Of a stretch of DNA of 64,000 nt, positions 10,286-22,128 are shown in pieces. The notes under the pieces were generated by a model that saw only the letters and a program-made list of their open reading frames with translations, was not told the origin of the DNA and did not search any database. Position 1 is the stretch's first letter, and the number at the start of each line of letters is the position of its first letter. Source of the DNA: Allium sativum. Lineage: Eukaryota > Streptophyta > Magnoliopsida > Asparagales > Amaryllidaceae. The translations under genes were made by a program, and so were the position numbers. The DNA is taken from contig CM060922.1 of NCBI GenBank assembly GCA_030737875.1, positions 307,263,456-307,327,455 of the forward strand, read 5' to 3'.

Positions 10286-10309
10286 ATATATATATATATA
10301 TATATATAT
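10286..10309. repeat. (TA)n microsatellite
   Basis: About 12 TA units, in the leader of LTR copy A. Shorter runs lie near 13620-13640, 15255-15285 and 45500-45518. Confidence 0.9.
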
Positions 10310-10444
10310 GATAATTTACAGAATTTTGTTTGAATTTCCATTATTTTCCAAAGTTGGATACTTTACTGTGAGAAATGAAGAATAACAGCGGCTAAATGTT
10401 TTGACCGTAGAAGTATGGAATTAGGTTTAGATAGGATAGTGGCC

Positions 10445-10452
10445 TATTTATA
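10445..10452 (-). promoter_or_regulatory. TATA box of LTR copy A
   Basis: TATTTATA on the plus strand, TATAAATA on the minus strand. A donor-like minus-strand GTGAGT follows 200 nt downstream. Confidence 0.5.
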
Positions 10453-10552
10453 GAGAATTTTAAATAATTTTATATTCATTATTATATTAAATTATAATTA
10501 ACCGTTATGAGTGTTTATCATTTAAAAATCTATATAATCACATACGATACCT

Positions 10553-10800
10553 AAAAATCATGAAAATGTGCGTGCACCTACAGTTAGACATTAAGGACCC
10601 AATGAAACTGGTTTCGTCGAATTCCGACTCAGTTTGCTCACACAGCGTATTTTTAACCGTCAAAATACTAACTGTTTTTCACATTAAAATTCCATAGGGC
10701 CACGTACTGACTTCAGAAATCACGAAACTTGAAATCATACAATAATTTAATATTACAGATCCAATAAAATTAGTTTTGATAAAAACGGAGGTCATTTACA
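10553..10800 (-). repeat. Duplicated U3 module, copy A
   Basis: Two diverged copies, each with an AAATCATGAAA-like start and a GACCCAACAAAACTGG-like core. The better one includes TTTCGTCGAATTCCGA at about 10612. The same module is duplicated in the solo LTR at 16237-16345 and 16408-16521. Confidence 0.5.
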
Positions 10801-13397
10801 AAACTGGCTATCTTTAATGCTCTAAATAACACATTTAAATATATAAATATATTTAAAAATAATTAAATATAAATAAATTTATATTATCGTGTATATTCAC
10901 ATTAAAATATCATACAGCTCCATATCGTCTTTATAACTCGATATTTCAAAGTTCCCAATTATATCGACATTCAATTTATATTTAAATCATTTTATAAATC
11001 GTTATAAATTATAAAGGAATTCCATAGCGACTTTTCTAAAATTTGATTTGGACATAACTCAAAATCTACACAATGAAATCCCGATTTTTCTCTTCCAATA
11101 GAAAGATATACTTCACTAGCTCCTAGCATTTCTTGTTTCACAGAAATACAGCTTAAAACGGATTCTGTATATTCAGTTGAAATTCAAATCGCCAAATAGC
11201 AAACTGTCGCGCCATTCCGAGCTCAATTTTAATTATAATATAATTATATGTTCAAACTTTATTTATAAAATATATTCGTTAATATAATTCAACACTAAAC
11301 TGAATTATATATTTTGGATTGTCCAGTTCACACAATATCTTCAATTCACTATTTCCGACTAATTCAGAGATAAATATATTATTCTATTATTTATATTAAT
11401 TAAATATTCACTATCATTTAATTCAATGACCATTTCAATCTCTCAATCCCTATTTATATAATTAAATTAATTGTGACGATCCCAAAACCCCGTTACACGG
11501 TGTTAAGGATAATCATTGGAATATAACACATTAACCATCATTAGCAGATCACAGATAATAGCATAAACAGAAAATAGAATAATTTACACACATATGACAG
11601 CGGAATCATATAGATATCATCACATCAGGGAAGCACAGTACAGGATACTACTTAGTGCATAATGATACATAATCGGTCACCATCGCCTGAGGGGGAATCA
11701 TACATAAAGAGTACACAAAATAAATATCAGTCTACATCGCCAATGGCGGAATCATAATATAGATACAATAATGGCGGAGAAAATCCAAGACAGCACGGTG
11801 TAGTCAAGCCTCGTCATGAGCCAAAAGTGCGTCAGAAACCTGTAACTAGGCTGCATGTGTGAAAATGAGGGCACCCGAGTTTGCAAGGTGAAACAAACTA
11901 CGAGTCAGTCATGGGACTGGTATGAGAAATCTACATAACTTATTAACAACAATAATAAGGCAAATCAAAGGACCACGCCACTTTCGCGGAACGAGTTTAC
12001 TCCAATGAGTGCTAGTGCATGAAATAAAGTAAATGATTAAATCATCGCAATGCTTTTTATAAAATGAAGCCATTATAAGACTCAGGTCCCATCACACAAT
12101 GCAACGCAAGCCGGAGGATAGAGTTTTTACCTTATAATGGCCAAAAATGCTTCATACGTATAAAACAAAAGTGTTTGATATTATTACTAGTGCATATATG
12201 TTTCAAAAGCAAATTTAATCATAAATTTCAATCCTAGGCGGCATAGCTACCATCTACTATGTCGCCATACTAGTAATACAATCACGTCCGCATATTTCGT
12301 ACTGGAAATTGGATTCCTTCATGAGTCGAGGCAAGGGGCAAGCTCCTCTCCGATTCGAGACACTCTAGCAAGTGTCCCAGGACCCCACTATGATCCTTGG
12401 ATCTTCAGGGACGGTCCTCTCTTACTTTTGAGGATTAATTATTCCTGAACACACGTTTCCCGGTCCTTACAGACCTATATCGAGGCGCCTCACATTCCAA
12501 CAACCACAAAGGTGAAAAGTATATATAATGTCAGGGCTGGTAGGTCACTGACACCAACTTAGCTAGAAAGAAACGTCGTGCTCTCCCTGCAGTCACTCTC
12601 CCGTTTTTGACTCATACCGAGGTGTGAGGCTCGCGAATTCACGTTATACACAAAGCTACGTAACACAGACCATGCTTTGATCATCGACCACAAGACTTTG
12701 CTTTGCAACAGAAGCCTTGATCATATGCCACTTAGGCGTGCCACACAGGCAATCCACTCCGTGAGACTGATTTCTATCAATACATAACCTCTGAGCTCGT
12801 ACGTCTCAGAGAAGGGCGTTAAGCAAGAGAATAAATTCTCCGCCGCCAAGCAGATATATATTTAACAGAGATCAATCAGCACAGAACAAAATCCAATGTC
12901 AGACACACAGTCCATTTACATGTCCATTCTGGGTCTGAACGAAACCGGAGGCACCAACTCCTCGCATATTCGTACAATCAACAGCATGTTTGGACGGCTA
13001 CTACTTCAGTTCCTTCATGGTAGCTACTCCAATCACGAGCATCAGTAGCGCCCATCCATCCAATGCAAAGATCGTTGGTCTTCTACCGTCTTCCACTCTT
13101 CGACTTCTCAACATCGATCGATTATTTTAAATGAGATAAACTCGGCCTTTTCAAATAACCCACGTATATTTAGATTTTCAAATCAATTATTCACATGGTT
13201 GGACTATTCAACATTCACATTTCAGTTCTTTAGTTATAATTTTCATGTCAAATACATTCAACCATCACATATCAAGCAAACACAACAAAATGGGATTATT
13301 TTCACTCTATATCATCTATAGTATTTTATAACGATATATCGCCATTTTTATTTAATTTAAAACGGCCAAATTTAATTAAACGACGTTTCAGGTCGTA

Positions 13398-13842
13398 TCG
13401 ATGCACTGACGCTGCTTTTCACTAAATTTGTTTTACACATGTCTGAAAATCTAACCATTGGATCTTCACAAATTTTATATCATTAGGAAGGTCATTTCAA
13501 AACGAATCCGACGGTTTCAGTTTTGGGAAAATCCGACGGTCGGATCTTCCACACTAGCCATTTGAAATTACGATTTCAATTCACGAACTGCAGCGTTGTT
13601 ATTTGATTTAATTTAATTATATTTATATATATATATAAAAATATAATCGTTTCTGGCGCTGTTTTTCTTCAGATTTGAGTTAAACATTCCAGACAATCCA
13701 ACCGTCGGATCTTCACAAAGTTGGTGCCGTTGGAAAGATATTTCCAAGGCGAACCCAACGGTTGCGGTCTCGGGAAAATCCATTGGTCGGATTTCCTGCA
13801 CTAGTCATTTGAAATCATGGTTTCAAAACACGAACTGCATGG
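13398..13842. repeat. Two-copy direct repeat, period about 247 bp
   Basis: Copies at about 13398-13595 and 13645-13842 share GGATCTTCACAAA, a CCGACGGTT-like core and CACGAACTGCA, each displaced by 247 bp. Between them is a TA-rich linker. Confidence 0.75.
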
Positions 13843-14399
13843 CCACGTTTCGTTTTAGTTTTATTTATATTTATATATTTATATAAATATAGGTCATACA
13901 AAAATTCCTATATTGTTTTCACTTCAATTATTTCACTAACGCCTTTAAATTTTGGAAAATTTCGCCATAACCTCCTTTGTACGGGAGGGGCTGGGAAAAT
14001 TCCAAAATAGCCACACGGGTGTCTCATGTCAAAAAGAAAAAGAAAAAGCCAAGCAGCTTGCCAACAGGCTCATATCATCACCCAAACAAAACAGTAAATG
14101 TGTACCTATTTGTCGGGCACTAAATTTTATTCCTCTTCTCTAGCCCCTTTGCTATAACCTGTTCAATAAATATGCATGTACATATATACAATTTCTATCA
14201 CTTATCATTTTCCATTCAACTTCATATTTGATTTACTTTGGTTTAAAAGCACCATTCATTCTAATGTTGCATGCATAGGCTAAAATCATATCATTAGCTA
14301 ATTAATGTATATTTCAACTCATGCATATTTTTTTTGAACAAGTGGCTATTTTTAACACTTCACATTTCAAAGATGATAATTTTGGCGAACTAAAATAGG

Positions 14400-14950
14400 T
14401 TTCAACACATGACTAGTTTATTTAGTTCCTATGCATGTTAAAAATAATATTCCTTCACCAATATTTATTTCAACGTTCGCATATCTCTAGCACATCACCT
14501 ATATGATAAAAATGATATTTTTTTTATCATTTAAAATATTTATTCGACAAATGGATGTTTTCCACACGTCATAGTTCTAATAAAAATGTAATTTTTATTG
14601 TTCGATCTTTTTATTCAACACATGAACTTTTCCACTACACACACTTCTCAACACATGAGCATTTCCACATATGGATATTTTATTTATGTTGTTCATATAA
14701 GAAAAATAGGATTTTTATTGTTAAAACTATTTATATATAAGGCGAATATTTTTCATACTTCATATATATTATAAAATTGTGATTTTATTGTTTAAACACT
14801 TCATTCATTCACAAATGGATTTAATTTTCACACATCACTTTTCAACACATGAACCTTTCCACACATGAATATAGTTTCAACACATGACTTTAATTTCAAC
14901 GCATGAAGATAATTTCAACATATGGAAATAATTCTAACACACAAAGATTA
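14400..14950. repeat. Degenerate TTTCAACACATGA repeat cluster
   Basis: The motif TTTCAACACATGAC and variants recur many times. Spacing is about 20 bp at 14870-14947 and looser to the left. It lies within the leader of the solo LTR and has no coding potential. Confidence 0.6.
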
Positions 14951-16236
14951 TTCAAAATTTCGGCAGCATAACGGCAGGGTAGTTAAAACCGGCACCATCC
15001 CTAGTACGGCTCCTCGCTCTACCTTAAAACCTCGCGGTTTTTGACAATGAGGATTCATGCATCTAATTCGCACGCAGGCGGCATGTTTTATTTTTATTTC
15101 CACAAATATTTCCAATTCATTTCAATCACCAATGGGTATTTTTCAACCACAACCAAACAATATCAGCCACAAACAATTGTTCAACCATTCGTATTTTTCA
15201 TCCAATATTTCACACCAATTCACCACAATAAATATCGTCCATGGTTTGTGGACGAGGGTAGTATATATACATATATATATATAATTGCTATATTTCACTT
15301 GCATTTCAACACATATATCAATTATTCTATGCATGTATAATTCATACTTCGCTCATATAGCTTACACCACGCATGTACATGAGGTATACAGCACGTGTGT
15401 AATTTATATTTTGCTAATATAATTTATACACGACATTTTCCATTCAAATTCATTTAATTTAAATTTCTCACATTGGTTTGTTGCTTCGCTAAAAATAGAT
15501 ACGATGTCAGAAAAATCCGCGGCTTCTTCTAGAGTGTAGAGAGCTTCCTTGCGGTCGTGATGTTTCCTGTTTCATCGAATTTCGTTAACACACCAAAAAG
15601 ATATGATTTTTCAAAGTGTGAACATAAAAAAGAACTCACCTTTCACGAAGGTTCAAAACTAGGTTTGCGGTTTTCGCGAGAACCGGGGCACGAGGGGATG
15701 ATTGGCGAGTTGGACGTGGAAGAACTTCGAGAGGGCTACAGGCGCGCGGCGGTTTGGTGGCGTTCAGTGGTCGGGATTGTCGGTGGCGGCGGTTTGAAGG
15801 TCGGGACTTTGGAGGGGGATATCTCGTCGTAGAAGCAACGATAGGGGGAGCTCCTTATATGGATTTGAAGAGGGGAAGGAGAACTACAAAAAGTTGAACT
15901 GGGGGAGGGGCTGATTTGGGCTATGGCGATCGGAAATCGCCAGGGAAGGGTGGAAAGCTTTTCCGTCGTCGATGTCGGGGGTCGGGGGGTTTTCTGATGT
16001 TTTTTTTTATTTATGAATGGAGAAATATGATTGGTTGATGGTTTTATTAAATTTTTAAATAGTGTTTTCTCAAACGAACTCCTTTTCAAACCCAACGACT
16101 GTCGTCCCTAGCTAAATACCCCCATTCCGGACATAATGAGATATGTTTCGTAGGCAATTCGACTGTTACAGTCAGTTATTTTTCAAATTAAAGTATAAAA
16201 CATTTAATTTTTAATTCTGAACGCACATTTCAATTT

Positions 16237-16521
16237 GCCAGGGCCACAAACTGATTCGAAAAATTCCAGAAAAATAAATCTAGCTATGTTTTGACGCTAC
16301 GGTCCCAACAAAACTAGTTTCGTCGAATTCTGAGATCGTTTGAAAAATGGCCATTTTCTGGTCGATCCAATTTAACATAAATTGACCAAACGCATTTTCT
16401 TTTGCCACGCTCAAATACTAGCTTCAAAAATCATGAAATTTGAAACCTAGCCATAGTTTGACATCCCGGACCCAACAAAAGTGGTTTCGTCGAATTCCGA
16501 GGTCGTATGCAAAATATCAAT
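16237..16521 (-). repeat. Duplicated U3 module in the solo LTR, period about 167 bp
   Basis: Copies at 16237-16345 and 16408-16521 both contain CCCAACAAAA followed by GTTTCGTCGAATTC. They lie upstream of the minus-strand TATA box, where plant LTRs often keep repeated enhancers. Confidence 0.6.
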
Positions 16522-16839
16522 TTTCCAGGGCTATATATTCTATATAGCGACCTATCTGAAAATTCATTCGGCCATAACTTTTGATTCCCGTTATGAAACT
16601 TCGATTTTTCAGATTCGTTAGAAAGGTATTGACTAACAGATTTAAATATTTTTGGTTTCACTAAAATCCGTTATATTTTCCACCATGTACAGTCAGTCAA
16701 AGTTTGAATTCAAATTTTCAAACTGACTCACTATTTCTAATTCACTATTTTATTGAAATATTCTATTTCAATTGTTCAAATTCCTTTGAAATCACCAATT
16801 TAAAAATTTTAAATTGGCTCTATTTTCCAGGTTGTTACA

Positions 16840-18265
16840 TTAATTAATTATTATACCGTAAAATACATGACGTTAAAAAATTCACCCGGATCAGTCTGGA
16901 ATACTTTCAGTAATAAATTCAAAACATAAACAACTTGCTTAACTTTGAAAATCCTTTTGAAACAAAAGGATAATAGTAAGACCAGCCCACTCATAAACAT
17001 GGACGGTTTTTACCTTACTATAACCCAAAACATTTTGAAATCAATATCTTCTTCTGATATTGTAATAGTGTCTAAATACAAGTAGATAGAATCTAGCAGA
17101 ACGCTTGCATCTCACGCTCCACATATATAGTATACAACCAAAACCGCGGGCTCTTATTGGAGATTGGATTCTGACTATGACAAGGTTTGGATCCATCTGC
17201 CGATAGTGTATCTCTAGAGAGGAATACACTGGGTTCAACAAGAAGGTCTTGCAACCCGGCCCACACATGACCGACTATTCATTTCTCTTGAGTGTATCGA
17301 ATATATTGTCAGCTTATAGCTGCGCAGCTACCATTTTCCCGGTAGATACAGAAATGAAAAAAGTAACAAATACGAATATTCTATAGATGGTGACAATACA
17401 CCCTAATGGGAGCGACCCACATAGCCATGCTGCCTGCCCAATTTTTTCATTTCCTGGTTGTGAGGCTTGAGGTTATAATCGACTTTTGAACATCAGGCCA
17501 CCGTTCGCATCGTCCATACAAGTCATCCAGGAACAGGATGAACTGAAGGCACCCTCCTACCACATCCTAGGAATCACCCTATAGATCAGTAATGAGTAGC
17601 CCTTGCAATCCGTAGATTCCAATCATGATAGAATCATCATTAACTCTGGGGATCAACCAGAGGTGTTTAACAATAGTTCTTTCGCCCGTGAAGATTTACG
17701 GTCTTCAATTACTCCATCTCGATTGGCATTTTCGACGTATTCATATTTATTGGTCGGAATGGTTTTCGAATATAAATTTGATCTCGGCCTTTCTGTACCA
17801 ATAACGTTGGGTCAAATTTTGATAATCGGTTATTTAACTATCAAAATAAACAACCATAAAAATAAACAGATCCATTGATTTGTGTACAACATCACTTGGC
17901 CATAATAATATATTGGTTTAAATATGTTAATATTCTCAAATCCCTTTTACCTATATGCCTAGAAAATTTCTTAATCATATCTCATTCAATCTTCAACTAA
18001 CATTTCAAAACATTTCTATAACATTTCTTATTAGCTTATTGAGTCAACTTATCATTCGTAAAAAAATCATTATGACATCTTCTTCGGCTTTGTTATTTGA
18101 ACACCAAAATCACAACTCATATTTTTAGAACAAACCCATTTAAATCTCATTTCTTAACTTCGAAAATACCGTTATATTTCCACCAATCTCCTTTTATTTC
18201 TTTTATTATGGGGATGTCGTTTTATACCATCAAGCCCCTTTTTATTTCCTTTTATTTCGGAATCT

Positions 18266-18313
<48 letters not shown>

Positions 18314-18546
18314 CCATATCCTTCGAATAATGTTACACTATTATTTTCCTGAAATAATTTACTCTAACATATTCACTATTGTGACTAATATCATCCTTTG
18401 ATAATCCTGAAGTTGTTCAAGTTGAGGTATTTTAACTACCTCTCGGACCTTGATCAACGACGTTCTTATCATAAGATAGACATCAGTTGTAGTACAAAAA
18501 CCAATATACATTTCCCATATCACAACAAATCCCATTTTAATTCCAT
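16840..18546 (-). repeat. Old LTR-derived sequence left of the TRIM
   Basis: No coding is supported. The block around 16890-17030 with GGTTTTTACCTTA resembles 12110-12150 of the solo LTR, so this looks like leader/U5 sequence of a related minus-strand LTR. It is probably continuous with 30217-32544, because elements now separate them. A (TA)n run lies at 18269-18311. Confidence 0.4.
18269..18311. repeat. (TA)n microsatellite
   Basis: About 21 TA units in old LTR-derived sequence. Confidence 0.9.
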
Positions 18547-18715
18547 TGTAACAACCCGTACCTCCATTCACGCAAGATATTGTCCCCAACTTAGCCACCG
18601 TATAAGTGTGAGGCTTTGTTCCTCAAAAGGCCTCGACGTTAGTAAGAGATGGGCTCTACTATATAAGTACCCACTTCACACAGGCTTCCACGATGTGGGA
18701 CTTAGGGTTGTTGCA
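18547..18715 (-). repeat. TRIM 3' LTR
   Basis: 169 bp; TGTAACAACC...TTGTTGCA on the plus strand. It contains a palindromic CTATATAAGTAC that could act as a TATA box. Confidence 0.9.
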
Positions 18716-18813
18716 TTCTCCCCTACTACAGAGCCCAACGTCCCCGTTGGCTCACAAACACCTCATCCAGATGTTGTGGTCCACACAGGAGCCACAATTT
18801 CGGTTGGGTATGG

Positions 18814-18825
18814 GCTCTGATACCA
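18814..18825 (-). other. TRIM primer-binding site
   Basis: GCTCTGATACCA, the reverse complement of TGGTATCAGAGC, one base from the LTR. Confidence 0.9.
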
Positions 18826-18826
18826 C

Positions 18827-18995
18827 TTTAACAACCTGCACCTCCGTTCATGCAAGATATTGTCCCCAACTTAGCCATCGTATAGGTGTGGCGTTTTGTT
18901 CCTCAAAAGGCCTCGGCGTTAATAAGAGATGGGCTCTACTATATAAGTACCCACTTCACACAAGCTTCCACGATGTGGGACTTAGGGGTGTTACA
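18827..18995 (-). repeat. TRIM 5' LTR
   Basis: 169 bp, the same length as its partner. The inner end reads TTTAAC rather than TGTAAC, a one-base change in the terminal dinucleotide. Confidence 0.9.
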
Positions 18996-19655
18996 TCCAT
19001 CTTGATGAAATATCATCTCTTCTTTAAATTAATCTATGTCGCGTCTTTATAAGTAATCTCATTTAATTACCCTGATTCGAACTCGGGTTTAAGTTTTATT
19101 TCCCATTTCATATCTCCATTGCTTTCTAACTGTAGATTAGTCAAAAAATAATTTCTTAAGCACTAACCCCGAATGTAACACCCCGTAATTCGGTTAATAT
19201 TAATATTCACAAATTAAAGAATAACTAATCTCAGACGTGAGAATTGTGGGAAATGGAATGTGCCATTGTATTCGTCTCGGAATTCTGGTTGAAATAGAGT
19301 CTGAGTTTGCGTGAATTGGACTTCGTATGAAGAAGTTATGGCCATCGGAAGTTTCAGAAAATTCAAAATAGCTCGCAGAAAATTTAAAATTCAAACAGAA
19401 GGTGCAGAAGCGGGCTGGGCGGGAAAATTCTCGCCCAGGCAGGTCGACTGGGGGGTCGACACTAGTGTCGGCCTGCCCCTCCCCCCCCCCCCCCCCACCC
19501 CCCAGGTCGACTATAGTGTCGACCTGGGTCTGGCGGCTAGGGTTTGGGCAGAGCCCAATCCTGAGCTGCTGATGTGTCTTTAGGGCTGTGTTGGCAAATT
19601 TAACGGTTCAGTTTAGTTCTGTGTTGATCTGACGGTCTAAAATAAATCCTAACTC

Positions 19656-19663
19656 TATAAATA
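19656..19663 (+). promoter_or_regulatory. TATA box, element 2 5' LTR
   Basis: TATAAATA, repeated at 27753-27760 in the 3' LTR. It sits 483 bp into the LTR. Confidence 0.7.
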
Positions 19664-19725
19664 CCTGGGTAGTCTCTCACCCTAATTCATAAGAAAAATA
19701 GAATAGCTATCGTCATACCGCCGCC

Positions 19726-19755
19726 ATGGAACTCAGTGGAGCCTCCGCCAACTAA
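19726..19755 (+). other. Short upstream ORF, element 2 5' LTR
   Basis: GCCGCCATGG is a near-optimal start context. It opens 9 codons and a stop, 70 nt after the TATA box. The 3' LTR has the same at 27823-27852. Confidence 0.5.
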
Positions 19756-19816
19756 GAAGGAAGAAAACCTAATTCTCTCAACCCTAAAGCAAAGCAAAAC
19801 TCTCTCTTCTTCTCTA

Positions 19817-19828
19817 AATTGTGAGTAT
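19817..19828 (+). promoter_or_regulatory. Candidate 5' splice site, element 2
   Basis: AATT then GTGAGTAT, GT at 19821-19822, 165 nt after the TATA box. With the acceptor at 22319-22320 it defines a 2500-nt leader intron. It is identical in the 3' LTR (27918-27919). Confidence 0.55.
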
Positions 19829-20675
19829 GATAGTCTTAACAAGATTATTATCATTTTAATTAGGTTAAGTCATGAATAGATTATGAGTAGATGATGTGAA
19901 TTGTCGTATATGTCATCATGTATGTTATTAATCCTATGCTATGTGGTGTTGATATTCTATATGTTGTAAATCATGCTATGATGATGTTATGTATATTGAA
20001 AGTTTCTATGCTAAGTTGTGATGAATCATACATGTTAGAAAGCCATCTATGCTAGTTAGTTCATATTAATTAAATCATCATGTTTGGGCTATGTTGATCT
20101 ATATGACAAGTTACATATGCAAGTTAGATTGATTAGAAAAGTTATGAACATATGCCATGACATCTATTATGACATCTAGGATTATGCTATTACATATGTG
20201 ATACCCTATGCTAGTTCACACCATCATTATGTTGCCTAAAAACCCCATATGCAAGTTTAAGTATAGATTTGGGCTATGATCATATCATGTAAATTGTGAC
20301 ATTTGACAAGTTGACACCTTTTGATCCTTAACATGCGTAGTTTATGCAAGTCTCACACCTATTATGATTAGATTTATTTTAATTGTTTATATGTTGTGAT
20401 AATTTATCTTTGTGCTATGTGTTAGACTATTCAAGTCTAGCCTATATTATGCGTTGAATAAGCGAACGTATAAACGTGGGGTAGGGGTAATATTAAGGAT
20501 TTAATAATAAGATGTTGGGGTGCAATTGATATGATTTTGCATACCATGAGTGGATGACCATAATTGAGTCAATTATGGACATCAATAAAAGTGGACTTAA
20601 TTAATAATTTGGATAGGGAATTATTAAAACTGGGGTAAAAGATTATAAGTGATAATCAATGCTTAGGACACGAGG

Positions 20676-20869
20676 TTGGACTCATTTGTGACGTAAACCT
20701 GCCCGAACCCGCCCGGCAAATCCAGTGGTCACAAATGTCAGCACAATATGAGAGGTCCTAGGCCTAAACTAAAGCATAACAGTTGTAAAGACACGAGGTT
20801 AGACTCTTTTATGGTGTAAGATTGCCCGGACCCGCCCGGCAAATCCAGCTGCCATAAATGCCAGTCTAA
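20676..20869 (+). other. Paired hairpins, element 2 5' LTR
   Basis: Hairpin 1 (20676-20747): TTTGTGA pairs with TCACAAA. Hairpin 2 (20799-20869): TTAGACT pairs with AGTCTAA and TTTATGG with CCATAAA. Element 1 has different bases at these places but the same pairing. The 3' LTR copies are at 28773-28843 and 28896-28966. Confidence 0.75.
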
Positions 20870-22116
20870 TGTGAGAGGTCTTTACGAGGTTATGGCCTGA
20901 ATGAATTAAGAAATATTTAACCTGATAAACATGTAAGGTGGGACATGGGGGTTAAGTAGGTGCCTTGGGTGGCATGAGGAATCTAGTGGGTGCCCTTAGT
21001 GGCATAAGAAATACGATTAGTAAGACTTAACCAAACACACATGTAAATGGACATGACTAAGAGGGTTAAGTGGGATATACTATTGTTGACAAGCTTAGGT
21101 GGGTAGCTTGTGGGGGCCCATTTCAACCAGTGACCCAAACGTATCTTTGTGGGCCCGACCCAAGTCGAGGACGGGACACGCAAACTGGGCTTGACTATAA
21201 GAGGCCAAAACGGGGAGCGGTGGCAACGCAAGTCCAACGGGTTTCATATGCGTGTGTGGACCCGGGCTGGTAGGTAAGACGTTGTTGCATCGTGTAGGTA
21301 TAAGCCGTGCATTCTCCAGTTGTATCGGGTTGCCACTTTAGGGGAGTGATACACCCCACTGTGGGGCCAGGACGGGTATCTACGAGTAAGGAGTCGATCG
21401 AAAGTGGGTAGTGGGGTACACCTAGTGGAGATAGGGGCAGACGGCACCTATGAAGTCAGTTAGGGGTACGTAAGTCTATTTATATTGTTTCTGTGTGAAG
21501 CAAGTGGGATCAACCTTTAGGGTGACTGGTGTGGTGCAGTGTAGTAATGTGGGGTGCAGTATAGTAATTATTCGTTAGTAGTTAGGTATGCATTTAACGT
21601 TATCTTAAACGCAATCTTCATCTTCCTAATAGTTCATAGACATTTACTTGTCTTCCAGCTTATGCCTTAGTCTAGTTATTTTGATAATAGTATTGTTAGA
21701 ATTATCATACTCGCCAGACTTTATGTCTGACCCCCTCCATTTCTATCCTTTTTCCCCCTCCGGGTCCTCAGGTTGGACCCAGCTCTAGTGGAGTTTGATT
21801 GGACTGCTTATCTCTCTTGGAAAGCTTGGATCATTAAAGTAAAGTCCAGCTTGTTATCTTCTTTAATGGCTATTGGTGTAATGGGATTATGTATTTTATT
21901 TGATCAAGATGGATATTGAACTTGACTCTGATTTATGGTTTTATGATGTAATAAACATGTTTAAATTCCGTTGCAATAAAGTGAAGTTTTAGATTATCAA
22001 GTACTACTTATTATCTGTCTTGTTGTAATTTTTCTGTTCTATATTCACTTATAACCTCCATGGAAGTTAATGCATTCCCATTGTGAGTGACATTAATGGA
22101 CGTGGGGTGTTACATG

Positions 22117-22128
22117 TGGTATCAGAGC
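22117..22128 (+). other. Primer-binding site, element 2
   Basis: TGGTATCAGAGC two bases after the LTR end. Confidence 0.95.

Larger units (their letters stand above)
8941..11471 (-). repeat. Old LTR remnant, copy A (minus strand)
   Basis: No coding is seen. Read on the minus strand it has U3-like sequence at about 10460-11471, a TATA box at 10445-10452, a donor-like GTGAGT at 10251-10252 and a CT-rich leader. It is homologous to copy B: the block near 9130-9200 (GAGGAATCC, TGCATC) matches about 31215-31270, and 9545-9590 matches about 31590-31620. The U3 block at 11040-11170 resembles 52930-53070 and 16560-16690. The right boundary is not resolved. Confidence 0.6.
11472..16839 (-). mobile_element. 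Solo LTR, 5368 bp, minus strand, duplication TTAAT
   Basis: TTAAT at 11467-11471 and 16840-16844 flanks a segment that starts TGTGACGATCCC and ends GGTTGTTACA. On the minus strand that is TGTAACAACC...GTCACA, typical LTR ends. It lacks any primer site, purine tract or gag-pol. It has a minus-strand TATA-like ATATAAGG at 15853-15861 and a strong donor AAAGGTGAGT at 15638-15639, so it reads as one long LTR left by LTR-LTR recombination. A large non-autonomous element is the alternative. Its family is not recognised. Confidence 0.75.
18547..18995 (-). mobile_element. Complete TRIM element, 449 bp, duplication TCCAT
   Basis: Two 169-bp LTRs (18547-18715 and 18827-18995) flank a 111-bp interior. 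On the minus strand the interior has a Met-tRNA primer site (18814-18825) next to the 5' LTR and a purine tract AGTAGGGGAGAA (18716-18727) next to the 3' LTR. TCCAT occurs at both 18542-18546 and 18996-19000. There is no coding capacity, as expected of a terminal-repeat retrotransposon in miniature. The LTRs differ at about 15 sites. The LTR has the TCCCACATCG motif common in plant TRIMs (family knowledge). Confidence 0.93.
19174..22114 (+). repeat. Element 2 5' LTR
   Basis: TGTAACACCCCG...GTGTTACA. It contains four GTCGAC sites (19443-19523) around a poly-C run, a TATA box (19656), an upstream ORF (19726-19755), a donor (19821), paired hairpins (20676-20747 and 20799-20869), a third hairpin (21321-21353), a CAGAC/GTCTG hairpin (21715-21729) and AATAAA (21975-21980). 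Confidence 0.96.

Noticed and set aside
18398..18820. 140-codon frame over the TRIM
   Set aside because: It runs through LTR, purine tract and primer site on the strand opposite to the element.
18547..18995. Cassandra-type TRIM with 5S rRNA
   Set aside because: No 5S promoter boxes or 5S-like sequence are visible in the 169-bp LTRs.
21070..21273. 67-codon frame in the LTR of element 2, similar to a frame in element 5 (62737-62934, minus)
   Set aside because: The similarity follows from LTR nucleotide conservation. The element 5 version differs by frameshift in the middle, and no start context or domain is seen.
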